Origin: Bradyrhizobium sp. CCGB01
GTDB lineage: Bacteria; Pseudomonadota; Alphaproteobacteria; Rhizobiales; Xanthobacteraceae
Direction: 5' to 3'
Assembly (NCBI RefSeq): GCF_024199795.1
Contig: NZ_JANADK010000001.1
Coordinates: 2,976,001 to 3,040,000 of the forward strand
Length of the DNA stretch: 64,000 bases
Made by a program: the position numbers and the translations under genes. The notes under the pieces were generated by a model. The model saw nothing but the letters and a program-made list of their open reading frames with translations, made no database searches and was not told the origin of the DNA. This document shows positions 16,702-24,976 of this stretch, one piece after another; within the stretch, counting starts at the first letter, position 1, and the number at the start of each line of letters is the position of its first letter.

Positions 16702-17265
16702 TCATTTTGCAACGCGCGCTTCCTGTTTCCTGGTCACGTGCCAGAGCACCAGATGGTAATGCGGCACATCCACGCCGGGGTGGCCGGGGTTGAAGTAGAT
16801 GCTGACGTGGTCAACTGGCCGCGCTGACCCCGCCCCCTCCAATGACTTGTGATCGTCGATGTCCTTGTTCGGGACCATGTACACGGTCGCGATCAGGCGG
16901 TCCCTGCGATCGAAGCACAGGAATGGGCCCAGCGGCAAAGTGTCGGGTTTGACCAAGATGATGCCAAGGCCCGGAAAGAACTTCGGGAAGTTCACGAGAT
17001 CGCTGACCCGCTCGTATCCGTTTTTCGTCGCGAGCTTCAGCTGATTTGGAGGCGGACGAACGACTTTGTGCTTCCTGGGCACGTTGCTGCTTCGGTGCGG
17101 AGCTGTCCTGGTTTGCTCGACATTGTCGGCCGGTGGCGCGGCGGCCGGTGGGAGCTGCTGCGGCGCTGTTGGCCAGAAGGGAGCAAATTGGGCGGCGGGA
17201 CGCCTCACGTCGGCGATCAGGGCGAGCAGCGCAACCAGGGCTGCGCTCACCAGCGCTTTGCGCAT
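16702..17265 (-). CDS. Exported protein with C-terminal histidine-rich motif, unknown function
   Basis: 187 residues from an ATG at 17265 preceded by GGGAGG. The signal peptide runs MRKALVSAALVALLALIA to about residue 25. A Pro/Ala-rich linker (about 30-75) leads to a compact domain (LATKNGYERVSDLVNFPKFF onward) that ends in VDHVSIYFNPGHPGVDVP followed by HYHLVLWHV. This dense His/Asp cluster could bind metal. I have a weak impression of resemblance to a TTHB210-like/DUF5602-type domain but cannot confirm it. The gene lies 33 bases downstream of the TAXI-type binding protein on the same strand, so the two probably form an operon. Confidence 0.7.
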   Translation of the reverse strand: MRKALVSAALVALLALIADVRRPAAQFAPFWPTAPQQLPPAAAPPADNVEQTRTAPHRSSNVPRKHKVVRPPPNQLKLATKNGYERVSDLVNFPKFFPGLGIILVKPDTLPLGPFLCFDRRDRLIATVYMVPNKDIDDHKSLEGAGSARPVDHVSIYFNPGHPGVDVPHYHLVLWHVTRKQEARVAK

Positions 17266-17298
17266 CGACACCTCCCGAGGTTGCTTGCCAAGGTTTGA

Positions 17299-18474
17299 TC
17301 ACTTGGCCGGATTGCGCTCTCTCCAGCGCAAGAAGTCTCTGAACAACTCTTCGCGGTCTGGCGGATTGGCGGTTGGCTTTTCCTCGATGAAGCGGCCGAA
17401 CGCCTTGCGAAGCGCGGCCTCGCCACTGGATTGCTGCTGGAGCCACCGCTCTGCCGGTCGGAATCGTCGCCATCCGGGGAGCTGCGCGGCCAGGTTCACC
17501 TCGCGCCATTTGGGGTGATGTGCGTCGCCCAGAAATTCCGGAAAGCGCGAGAACAATGTCTGAACGAAGAATTCCAGCAACCGAAACCGCTCGTTTCCGC
17601 TCGGCCAGTTGTAGGCGAAGAGAGCGGATTGGATCGCGATCGTGTCGACGCTTGCTTCGGCTGCGATGATATTCGGGTAGTCCTGATGGCGAAGCGTCGA
17701 TGGCAGATAAGCTTCTTGCAGCAGCTCGCTGGAGTAGGGGATGGGCAGGAGGTGAATATCATCGAGCTGCGAGACCTGCGTCAGGAAGCTGACCGGCTTT
17801 CCTGAGACCAACAGAGCGGCGGAGAGATCTCCCTTCCTCAAACCATCCAGCGCAGCCTCCGGTCCCAAGTTCGACTCGCTGATCTTGACGCCCAGACGGT
17901 TCAACACTTCGCGGCCGAGGATGGCGCCGGCGCTGCCGTCCTCCCCGAGATTGACCCTCTTTCCCGACAGCTCCGACAGACTTCGGATCTCCGGCCGCGC
18001 GAGAAGATGGAACTCTTCGACATGAAGCGGGGCAATGTAGGTCAGCCTTCCAGAGATATCTCCGAAGGTCCTTGTCTCCCGCAGGCGATCGACCAGCACG
18101 ACAGGCGCGATCGCCACGTCAGCACCCGCCAGGGTCAGCACATCAAGGACGTTGCGGATACCGCCGTTTCCCACGATGGGCAGGATCCGCAAGGCAACCT
18201 CGCCACGAGGGCCGGTCTCTTGGCCGCTGGCGAGCGTGGTCGCGATGTCCTGAGCGATCGCGAATTCAGTGCATTGCGGCGTGCCGGTTACGAAACCCAC
18301 CGTATAGGGGTCCGCAGATCGTCCCGTTTCCTTCCTGGGGGTGACTTCCTTCCTCGGAGACGTCTTCGTGGATTCGCTCGGAGAAGCAGGCGGCCGCTTT
18401 TGTGCAAGGGAATCCTGGACCTGCCCGCCGAGCAAGGCCGCTGCAATCAGTGCGATGAACAAACCGGCCCGCAT
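17299..18474 (-). CDS. TAXI family TRAP transporter solute-binding subunit
   Basis: Periplasmic binding protein, about 391 residues from the ATG at 18474, which has GGAG just upstream and starts the signal peptide MRAGLFIALIAAALLGG. A low-complexity linker rich in Lys, Ser, Thr and Pro follows (ESTKTSPRKEVTPRKETG). The domain begins YTVGFVTGTPQCTEFAIAQD and continues with ILPIVGNGGIRNVLDVLTLA and the usual GKRVNLGEDGSAG block. The frame stays open to 18648, but that extension lacks a ribosome-binding site. No TAXI permease is adjacent, so it is an orphan receptor. The downstream exported protein may be its partner. Ligand unknown. Confidence 0.8.
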   Translation of the reverse strand: MRAGLFIALIAAALLGGQVQDSLAQKRPPASPSESTKTSPRKEVTPRKETGRSADPYTVGFVTGTPQCTEFAIAQDIATTLASGQETGPRGEVALRILPIVGNGGIRNVLDVLTLAGADVAIAPVVLVDRLRETRTFGDISGRLTYIAPLHVEEFHLLARPEIRSLSELSGKRVNLGEDGSAGAILGREVLNRLGVKISESNLGPEAALDGLRKGDLSAALLVSGKPVSFLTQVSQLDDIHLLPIPYSSELLQEAYLPSTLRHQDYPNIIAAEASVDTIAIQSALFAYNWPSGNERFRLLEFFVQTLFSRFPEFLGDAHHPKWREVNLAAQLPGWRRFRPAERWLQQQSSGEAALRKAFGRFIEEKPTANPPDREELFRDFLRWRERNPAK

Positions 18475-18628
18475 CGCTCCGCAGACCCTCAAGACCGAGG
18501 CTGAAGCTTGGCCTTCCAACGCGCCCGGGGCAGCGGCGTTCCGTGATGATGCCTGCATCAGGAGTTTGCCGACTGGCCCGATCGTCGGCTCGCGCCGCGC
18601 CGCGCCGGGGACAGGCAGGAAGGCCGAG

Positions 18629-19309
18629 CTAGCTCGCCTCGCCACCAATCCGCGCCAGATAATCCGACTTGCTGAACTGCATGTGATCCACGCACAGCTG
18701 CGCCAGCGCCCAGCTGTCGCGGCCCTTGAGCAGCTCGATCATCAGTTCGTGCTGGCGCCGCGACTGCGCGAGGCCCTCGCGGTCGGCGAGATTTTTCGCG
18801 CGCATCGGCAGCGTCAGGTTCATGTAGTCCTGGAGCGAGCGCACCAGATAGGGATTGCCGCAGGCTGCGAACAAGGCGACGTGGAAGGCGTCGTTGGCCT
18901 CGTGAATGCCGCGCAGGTCGCGGATGTCGGCCTTCGCGCAATAGTCTCGTTGTAGCGCAGTCAATTCGTCGATCAGGCCTTGCGGTGCGGGCAAGGGGAT
19001 CATCAGCGCGGCCTGCCGGGTCAGCATCTCCCGCACCTCGTAGATCTGCCGGACCTCTTCGGCCGAGTAGAACCGCACGGTGGCGCCGACGTTCTTCTCG
19101 CGGCGGACGATGCCGCGACGCTCCGCGTCCACCAGGGCCTGGCGTACGAAGTGGCGCGAGGTGCCGTAGCGCGACATCAGCGCGTCCTCGGTCAGGCGCG
19201 CGCCCGGCGGCAGGCGGCCGAAGATGATGTCCTCCTCCAGCCGCGCGACGACGTCGTCCGGGTCGTCGCGCCGGACCGGCATTGCCTCAGCGGTGCGAAT
19301 ATCGGACAT
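18629..19309 (-). CDS. GntR family transcriptional regulator, FCD domain
   Basis: 226-residue regulator. The winged helix-turn-helix spans about 18-85 (LEEDIIFGRLPPGARLTEDALMS in pieces, then SRHFVRQALVDAERRGIV). The all-helical FCD effector domain follows (YEVREMLTRQAAL; HEANDAFHVALFAACGN; RRQHELMIELLKG), with Asp and His residues that normally bind a metal and an organic acid. It is divergent from the IlvD/Edd dehydratase and TRAP genes. The intervening region has two identical inverted sites, one by each promoter, so autoregulation and control of the sugar-acid operon are likely. Confidence 0.92.
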   Translation of the reverse strand: MSDIRTAEAMPVRRDDPDDVVARLEEDIIFGRLPPGARLTEDALMSRYGTSRHFVRQALVDAERRGIVRREKNVGATVRFYSAEEVRQIYEVREMLTRQAALMIPLPAPQGLIDELTALQRDYCAKADIRDLRGIHEANDAFHVALFAACGNPYLVRSLQDYMNLTLPMRAKNLADREGLAQSRRQHELMIELLKGRDSWALAQLCVDHMQFSKSDYLARIGGEAS

Positions 19310-19361
19310 GCCCTCAGCCTCCGGCTTCGGCCGGTCAGCCCTGTGGAGCAGGGAAGGGACA

Positions 19362-19438
19362 GATTGTCAATAATTCGTGTCGCAACAGGCCCCTCAGGCC
19401 AGAAAGCGCGACAATATGGACCAATCTTATTGACAATC
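19362..19438. promoter_or_regulatory. Paired operator sites in the divergent GntR/dehydratase promoter
   Basis: GATTGTCAATAA at 19362-19373 and its exact inverse TTATTGACAATC at 19427-19438 are 53 bases apart. Each contains the odd palindrome ATTG-T-CAAT and a TTGACA that can act as the -35 of the gene facing outward. Repression of both directions by the GntR protein, perhaps through a loop, is the natural reading. Confidence 0.65.
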
Positions 19439-19478
19439 GAGGGGCAGCCTGTACCACAATGGCAACGTAAGGAGTGGC

Positions 19479-21200
19479 ATGATGACGAGTGGTTTGCGCA
19501 AGGGCCTCACGAGCTATGGCGATGCCGGCTTCTCGCTGTTCCTGCGCAAGGCGTTCATCAAGGCCATGGGCTATTCCGACGACGCGCTGGAGCGGCCGAT
19601 CGTCGGCATCACCAACACCTATAGCGACTACAATCCCTGCCACGGCAACGTCCCGCAGATCATCGAGGCCGCAAAGCGCGGCGTGATGCTGTCGGGCGCG
19701 ATGCCGTTCGTGTTTCCGACCATCTCGATCGCCGAGAGCTTTGCGCATCCGACCTCGATGTACCTGCGCAATCTGATGGCGATGGACACCGAGGAGATGA
19801 TCCGGGCCCAGCCGATGGATTCGGTGATCGTGATCGGCGGCTGCGACAAGACGCTGCCGGCGCAGGTGATGGCCGCGATCAGCGCCGACCTGCCGACCGT
19901 GGTCATTCCCGTCGGCCCCATGGTGGTCGGCCATCACAAGGGCGAGGTGCTGGGGGCCTGCACCGATTGCCGCCGTCTCTGGGGCAAGTACCGCGCCGGC
20001 GAAATGGATGATGCCGAGATCGAGGCGGTCAACGGCCGTCTCGCGCCGTCGGTCGGCACCTGCATGGTGATGGGCACGGCCTCGACCATGGCCTGCATGA
20101 TCGAAGCCATGGGCCTGTCGCTGCCGATGAGCGCCACCATCCCGGCGCCGCATGCCGAACGCTTTCGCCTGGCCGAAGCCAGCGGCCGGGTTGCCGCCGA
20201 GATGGCCAAGACCAAGGGACCGAAGCCGAGCGATCTCCTGACGCCGGCCTCGTTCAAGAACGCGCAGGTCGTGCTCCAGGCGATCGGCGGCTCGACCAAC
20301 GGCCTGATCCATCTGACCGCGATGGCGCATCGCTCGCCGCACCGGCTCGATCTCGAAGTGTTCGACCAGATCGGCCGCGAGGTGCCGGTGCTGGTCGATC
20401 TCAAGCCTTCCGGCGAACACTATATGGAGCACTTCCATCACGCGGGCGGCGTGCCCAAATTGCTGGCGCAGCTCGGCGATCTCGTCGATCTCGACGCCAG
20501 GACCATCAGCGGCCAGACGCTGCGCGATGTCGTCGCGAACGCGGAGGACGTGCCGGGCCAGGACGCGATCCGTCCGCGCGACAATCCGATCAAGAAGGAA
20601 GGCGGCCTTGCGGTCCTGCACGGCAACCTCGCGCCGCGCGGTGCCGTCATCAAGCAGTCGGCGGCGAGCCCGAAGCTGTTGAAGCACACCGGGCGCGCGG
20701 TGGTGTTCGAGTCCGTCGAGGACATGACCCTGCGGGTCGATGATCCCGAGCTCGACGTGAACTCCGACGACGTGCTGGTGCTGCGCAATGCCGGCCCCAA
20801 GGGCGCGCCCGGCATGCCCGAGGCGGGCTATCTGCCGATCCCGAAGAAGCTCGCGCGCGGCGGCACCAAGGACATGGTGCGCATTTCCGATGCGCGCATG
20901 AGCGGCACCGCGTTCGGCACCATCGTGCTTCACATCACCCCGGAATCCGCCGTCGGCGGGCCGCTGGCGCTGGTGAAGAACGGCGACATGATCAGCCTGG
21001 ACGTTGCCAGGCGCAGCATCGAGCTGCTGGTCGATGCTGCCGAGCTGGAGCGTCGGCGCGCCGCATTGAAGCCGGCCGCTGCGCCGGAGGAGGCGCGGCG
21101 CGGCTACGCCTGGCTGTTCAACGAGACCATCATGCAGGCCGACGAGGGCTGCGACTTCGATTTCATGCAGAGGACTGGCAAGACGACTGGGAAGGGTTGA
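19479..21200 (+). CDS. IlvD/Edd family dehydratase, sugar-acid type
   Basis: Iron-sulfur dehydratase converting a 2,3-dihydroxy acid to a 2-keto-3-deoxy acid; 573 residues. Probable cluster ligands are Cys54 (NPCHGN), Cys122 (GGCDKT) and Cys195 (VGTCMVMGTAS). The C-terminal half has IGGSTNGLIHL and ISDARMSGTAFGTI, and the tail EGCDFDFM is typical of L-arabinonate/xylonate/sugar-acid dehydratases rather than of IlvD for branched-chain synthesis. The control region, GntR neighbour and TRAP importer downstream all point to catabolism of an imported sugar acid. The exact acid is not determined. Confidence 0.9.
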   Translation: MMTSGLRKGLTSYGDAGFSLFLRKAFIKAMGYSDDALERPIVGITNTYSDYNPCHGNVPQIIEAAKRGVMLSGAMPFVFPTISIAESFAHPTSMYLRNLMAMDTEEMIRAQPMDSVIVIGGCDKTLPAQVMAAISADLPTVVIPVGPMVVGHHKGEVLGACTDCRRLWGKYRAGEMDDAEIEAVNGRLAPSVGTCMVMGTASTMACMIEAMGLSLPMSATIPAPHAERFRLAEASGRVAAEMAKTKGPKPSDLLTPASFKNAQVVLQAIGGSTNGLIHLTAMAHRSPHRLDLEVFDQIGREVPVLVDLKPSGEHYMEHFHHAGGVPKLLAQLGDLVDLDARTISGQTLRDVVANAEDVPGQDAIRPRDNPIKKEGGLAVLHGNLAPRGAVIKQSAASPKLLKHTGRAVVFESVEDMTLRVDDPELDVNSDDVLVLRNAGPKGAPGMPEAGYLPIPKKLARGGTKDMVRISDARMSGTAFGTIVLHITPESAVGGPLALVKNGDMISLDVARRSIELLVDAAELERRRAALKPAAAPEEARRGYAWLFNETIMQADEGCDFDFMQRTGKTTGKG

Positions 21201-21261
21201 TCGACCACTCGATCGAGCGCTCAGACCGCTAAAGCGGCGGGCGATAAAACAGGGGGAGACG

Positions 21262-22257
21262 ATGATTGCACGATCCATGCGTGGGTTGGCGGCTGCGGCC
21301 GCCATGCTTTTCGTCACTGGGGCCGGGGCGCAGGAGGTGAAGCATTATCGCTTCGCCTATGACCAGCCACGCAACACCGGCTACTCGATCGCGGGCGACC
21401 TCTTTGCCGACAAGCTCAAGGAATTGAGCAAAGGCACCATGATCATCGACCAGTATCCGGGCGCGCAGCTCGGTCAGGAGCCGCAGGTGCTCCAGCTCGT
21501 GAAGGCCGGCGACATCGAATTCGCGATCATCTCCTCGGCCAACACCGCGACGATCTCGCCGCAGGCCGGCGTGATGTCGCTGCACTATCTGTTCCGCGAC
21601 GAGAACCACGTGATCAAGGGGCTGGCCGATCCCCGCGTGTTCGAAGCGCTCAAGACCATGATCGACGAGACAACGCAGGGCCTGCACGTCATCGCGACGG
21701 GTTCGCAGGGCGTGCGCCACATGTACTCCAAGAAGGAGATCCACAATGTCGGCGACATCAAGGGGCTGAAGATCCGCGTCCAGGCGACCGCGACCGAGGA
21801 CACCATGTTCCCGGCCTACGGCGCCCAGACCGTGCATATGCCGTTCGGCAGCGTCTACACGAGCTTGCAAACCGGCGTGGTCGACGTCGCCGAGAACAGC
21901 ATCAACGTCTACCTCGTCAACAAGCACTACGAGGTCGCGCCGGTCCTCAACATCACCGAGCACGAGGCCAACAACGCGTTGGTGTTCGTCTCCGACAAGC
22001 TCTGGCAGAGCCTGTCGGCCGAGCAGAAGCAGTGGGTGCAGACCGCGGCCAACGAGGTCAGCACGAAGGAGCCCGCGAAGGCGTTCGACCTCGAGCGCAC
22101 GGCGGCCGAGAAGCTGAAGAAGATGGGCGTCAAGGTCGTCGATAACGTCGACAAGAAGAGCTTCACGGCGGTCGCCGATCCCTATCTCGACAAGCTCGCC
22201 AAGGAGCTCGGCCCGCATGCCGAGAAGATCAAGAATTTGATCCGGTCGGTCAACTAG
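21262..22257 (+). CDS. dctP: TRAP transporter substrate-binding protein, DctP family
   Basis: Periplasmic receptor of a tripartite ATP-independent transporter, 331 residues, with signal peptide MIARSMRGLAAAAAMLFVTG and cleavage after GAGA. The family motifs GYSIAGDLFADKLKELSKGT, QYPGAQLGQEPQVLQLV and LKIRVQATATEDTMF (containing the conserved carboxylate-binding Arg) are evident. GGGGGAGA precedes the ATG. It lies 61 bases after the dehydratase and before the membrane subunits, so it likely feeds the same sugar acid into the cell. Confidence 0.92.
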   Translation: MIARSMRGLAAAAAMLFVTGAGAQEVKHYRFAYDQPRNTGYSIAGDLFADKLKELSKGTMIIDQYPGAQLGQEPQVLQLVKAGDIEFAIISSANTATISPQAGVMSLHYLFRDENHVIKGLADPRVFEALKTMIDETTQGLHVIATGSQGVRHMYSKKEIHNVGDIKGLKIRVQATATEDTMFPAYGAQTVHMPFGSVYTSLQTGVVDVAENSINVYLVNKHYEVAPVLNITEHEANNALVFVSDKLWQSLSAEQKQWVQTAANEVSTKEPAKAFDLERTAAEKLKKMGVKVVDNVDKKSFTAVADPYLDKLAKELGPHAEKIKNLIRSVN

Positions 22258-22263
22258 GGGGCT

Positions 22264-22387
22264 TGCGGCCATCCTTCGAGACGCCCGCCTCCGGCGGGCC
22301 CTCAGGATGAGGTCGCGTGTTGCGGCGAGATCTTAGACCCTCATGGTGAGGAGCCCGCCAAGGCGGGCGTCTCGAACCATGCAGGCC
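22264..22387. repeat. Dispersed intergenic repeat between dctP and dctQ
   Basis: Contains CATCCTTCGAGACGCCCGCC, CCTCAGGATGAGG, CCTCATGGTGAGGAG and GGCGGGCGTCTCGAA, arranged as interlocking inverted pairs. A related element lies at 62231-62371. Its position inside an operon suggests that it may tune the ratio of receptor to permease mRNA. Confidence 0.7.
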
Positions 22388-22448
22388 GAGCACGATCGGC
22401 AGCTTCCAGCTGTCACATCCGATAGCTCCGGGACGACGGGGGGAGTTG

Positions 22449-23027
22449 ATGGCCATCGCCGATAAACTGCTCGTTCAGCGTCAGCGCCACCTCAAATGGC
22501 GCTGGCTCGACTGGCTCGAGCTTGCGCTGATGATCCTCTGCGGCGTGCTCTGCTTCGGCTTCTCGCTGTCGGTGACCGCCGACATCGTCACCCGCACCAT
22601 CGGCCATCCCTGGCTGTGGCTTCAGGAAGTCACCTCGACGCTGTTCATCTATGCGATCTTCGTCGGGACCGCGGCCGCGACCCGGCGCAACGATCATCTT
22701 TACCTCACGGCGATCTCCGAGGCGATGCACGGCACGCCGCGCCTGATCGTCGAGGTGATCATTCGCCTCGTCGTGCTCGGCGTCGCCTTCGGCCTGGTCT
22801 GGTACGGCTATCAGAACTATCTCCGCGGCTTCGGCAGTTTCCGCCTGCCGTCGGGCACCCCGATCGCCTCGCTCTACGCGATCATCCCGCTGTCGGGCGT
22901 GCTGATCGGCCTGTTCACCATCGAGCAGCTCGTCAACGGCTTGCGCAACGGCTTTGACCATCCCGAGCCGCCCGAGGAGGACGGGGCGCCCGTCATCACC
23001 GAGGCACAGATGAGGGCGCAGCCGTGA
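22449..23027 (+). CDS. dctQ: TRAP transporter small permease, DctQ family
   Basis: Four-helix inner-membrane subunit of 192 residues. Characteristic segments are WLDWLELALMILCGVLCFGF (helix 1), WLWLQEVTSTLFIYAIFVG with the conserved Trp-x-x-E signature, RRNDHLYL, and a fourth helix around IIPLSGVLIGLFTIEQLVNG. A run of G residues with GGAG precedes the ATG at 22449. Its stop codon overlaps the GTG start of the large permease (GTGA), as is usual for dctQ-dctM pairs. A repeat in the gap separates it from dctP, but all three parts of the transporter are present in order. Confidence 0.93.
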   Translation: MAIADKLLVQRQRHLKWRWLDWLELALMILCGVLCFGFSLSVTADIVTRTIGHPWLWLQEVTSTLFIYAIFVGTAAATRRNDHLYLTAISEAMHGTPRLIVEVIIRLVVLGVAFGLVWYGYQNYLRGFGSFRLPSGTPIASLYAIIPLSGVLIGLFTIEQLVNGLRNGFDHPEPPEEDGAPVITEAQMRAQP

Positions 23028-24364
23028 GCGCACCGATTGTCCTGGCGTTGATGTCGATCTGCTTCCTGTCGTTCGGCTATCTCGGCGTGCCCGTGCCGTT
23101 CTCGCTGATGGCCGGCGTCTTCATCGGTGCGCTCCTGTCCGACGTGTCGCTGGCCGCGATCATCCAGAAGATCTTCGACGGCGTGGACTCCGAAGCGCTG
23201 CTGGCGATTCCGTTCTTCCTGCTGGTCGGCGAGCTCATGAGCTCGGCCAATGTGGTGGTGCGGATCGCGAACCTGTCGGTGTCGCTGGTCGGGCACATCA
23301 GGGGCGGGCTGTCGCAGGTCGTCGTCGTCTTCAGCATGTTCTTCTCGGAAATGTCGGGCTCGACCACCGCCGACGTCGCCGTGATGAGCCGCGCGCTGGG
23401 CGGCCCGATGAAGCGCGAGGGCTATGAGCCCGCCTTCATCGCGGCGATCATCGCATCGGCCTCGACCATTGCGGCGCTGGTGCCGCCGAGCATCACGGCG
23501 GTGGTCTACGGCGCGGTCGGCAACGTCTCGATCGCCGGCCTGTTCATGGCGGGTGTCGTGCCGGGCCTGATGATCGGCTTCGGCCTGATGATCTACTGCT
23601 ACTTCTTCGGCCCCTCCGGCCTGCGCAAGCCGCGCGCGCCGCTGCGGCAGGTGGCGTTCGCCGCGGGCGATGCCGCCCTGCCGTTGATGATCCCGGTGAT
23701 CCTGCTCGGCGGCATCCTCACCGGCTGGTTCACGCCGACGGAAGCCGGCGTCGTTGCCGTGGTCTGGATCATCCTCGTGGTCATCCCCGCGCTCAATCGC
23801 GGGCACATCAAAAAGATCCCCTACGATTTCTGTCTCGCCGGCCTAATCTTCTCGCTGCCGCTGATCACCATCGGCGCCGCCAACGCCTTCGGCTGGATGC
23901 TCGCTTATCTGCGCGGCGCGACCTATATCGCCGAGTGGATCACCTCGATCGCCGGCAACGATCCGCATCTGATCATGCTGCTGATGGTGCTGCTGTTCAC
24001 CGTGGTCGGTGACTTCATCGAGCCGGTGCCGACCATCATCATCTTCATGCCGCTGGTCAACGCGCTGACGGAGGCCGGCGACATCAACGCCGTGCATATG
24101 GGCGTGGTGCTGATCGCCACGCTCGCCTTCGGTCTGATCACGCCGCCTTACGGTCTCGTGCTGCTGATGGCCTCGAAGTTCGTCGGGATCAGTTTTGCCA
24201 AGGCCCTGCGCGCCGCATTGCCGATCTATGTGGTGTTCCTGGCCACGATCGCGTTCGCGATCTACTTCCCGAGCGTGGTGCTGTGGCTGCCGCAGAAAGT
24301 GCTGCCGGAATCGGTCGGGTGCTTCAAGTCGCCGGCGGGGACAGGTTACATCTGTCCCAAGTGA
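23024..24364 (+). CDS. dctM: TRAP transporter large permease, DctM family
   Basis: Twelve-helix symporter subunit, 446 residues, translationally coupled to dctQ through GTGA. Diagnostic stretches include IPFFLLVGELMSSANVVVRI, FSEMSGSTTADVAVMSRALG, the SASTIAALVPPSITAVVYG block and GLITPPYGLVLLMASKFVG. It carries the Na+-coupled substrate across the inner membrane with DctP and DctQ. The last 20 or so residues (GCFKSPAGTGYICPK) are more polar than usual and run into a short degenerate tandem repeat, so the C-terminus may have been altered. It is convergent with the phosphatase gene. Confidence 0.94.
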   Translation: MSAPIVLALMSICFLSFGYLGVPVPFSLMAGVFIGALLSDVSLAAIIQKIFDGVDSEALLAIPFFLLVGELMSSANVVVRIANLSVSLVGHIRGGLSQVVVVFSMFFSEMSGSTTADVAVMSRALGGPMKREGYEPAFIAAIIASASTIAALVPPSITAVVYGAVGNVSIAGLFMAGVVPGLMIGFGLMIYCYFFGPSGLRKPRAPLRQVAFAAGDAALPLMIPVILLGGILTGWFTPTEAGVVAVVWIILVVIPALNRGHIKKIPYDFCLAGLIFSLPLITIGAANAFGWMLAYLRGATYIAEWITSIAGNDPHLIMLLMVLLFTVVGDFIEPVPTIIIFMPLVNALTEAGDINAVHMGVVLIATLAFGLITPPYGLVLLMASKFVGISFAKALRAALPIYVVFLATIAFAIYFPSVVLWLPQKVLPESVGCFKSPAGTGYICPK

Positions 24365-24402
24365 ATGCCCAAGTGACCGTCCCAAATGACGGTCCTAAGT
24401 GA
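24354..24402. repeat. Degenerate tandem repeat of about 12 bases
   Basis: Four consecutive units related to GTCCCAAGTGAC (GTCCCAAGTGAAT, GCCCAAGTGACC, GTCCCAAATGAC, GGTCCTAAGTGAC) span the end of dctM and the end of the convergent phosphatase gene. Confidence 0.55.
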
Positions 24403-24976
24403 CGAGTTGCTCCACGCGCCAATGCGCTGCTTCGCGGACATAGCGAAACGGCGTGCCGTGGCTGTTCTTGAAGTAGCTGCCGCTGAGCGCCTTCGCGATA
24501 CCCTGCATCACCGCGTCGTGGCAGACGAACAGGAAGCGGTCGCCGGGATGCCGGTCGAGCCACGATGAGACGCAGCGCAGGGAACGTTCGGTCATGGCGT
24601 CCCAGTTCTCGCCGTCGGCGGGCAGGATCGAGACGAGGCCCGTCGCCGAATTGACGCCGTGCTTGATCATGAGGTCGCGGACGGGAAGGCCCTCGAAGCT
24701 TCCGAAATCGAACTCGATGATGCCGTCGTCGATCGTGAGCGGCACCGAGATCGCGTCCGCGATGATCTCGGCCGTTCGCGCCGCGCGCACCAGCGGGCTT
24801 GCGACGATGCGGCTGATACCAGCACCGCGCAGCATGTTCGCGGCCTCCTGCGCTTGCCGCAGACCGTCCTCGTTCAGCGGGTTGTCCGTGCGCCCCTGGA
24901 AGCGCCCTTCGCGATTCCAGTCGGTCGCACCGTGACGCAGGCCGCAGAACGAGCGCGACGGCGCCGGCGCGCTCAC
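24395..24976 (-). CDS. Histidine phosphatase family protein
   Basis: 193-residue phosphoglycerate-mutase-like phosphatase. The phosphohistidine motif LRHGATDWN lies near residue 13 and is followed by GRFQGRTDNPLNEDGLRQA. The second catalytic His is in FLFVCHDAVMQG, and the ESTxR-like region appears as IIEFDFGSFEGLP. The proposed start is a GTG overlapping the stop codon of the upstream enoyl-CoA hydratase gene (GTGA). An open frame further upstream is antisense-like and not family-related. The substrate is unknown; the family includes sugar phosphatases and cobalamin-pathway phosphatases. Coupling to the hydratase gene is the only context. Confidence 0.87.
   Translation of the reverse strand: MSAPAPSRSFCGLRHGATDWNREGRFQGRTDNPLNEDGLRQAQEAANMLRGAGISRIVASPLVRAARTAEIIADAISVPLTIDDGIIEFDFGSFEGLPVRDLMIKHGVNSATGLVSILPADGENWDAMTERSLRCVSSWLDRHPGDRFLFVCHDAVMQGIAKALSGSYFKNSHGTPFRYVREAAHWRVEQLVT

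Noticed and set aside
19335..21317. 660-codon minus-strand frame opposite the IlvD/Edd dehydratase
   Set aside because: Antisense shadow of a high-GC gene; composition (His/Arg/Gly-rich) is typical of such shadows, and the plus strand has clear Fe-S motifs.
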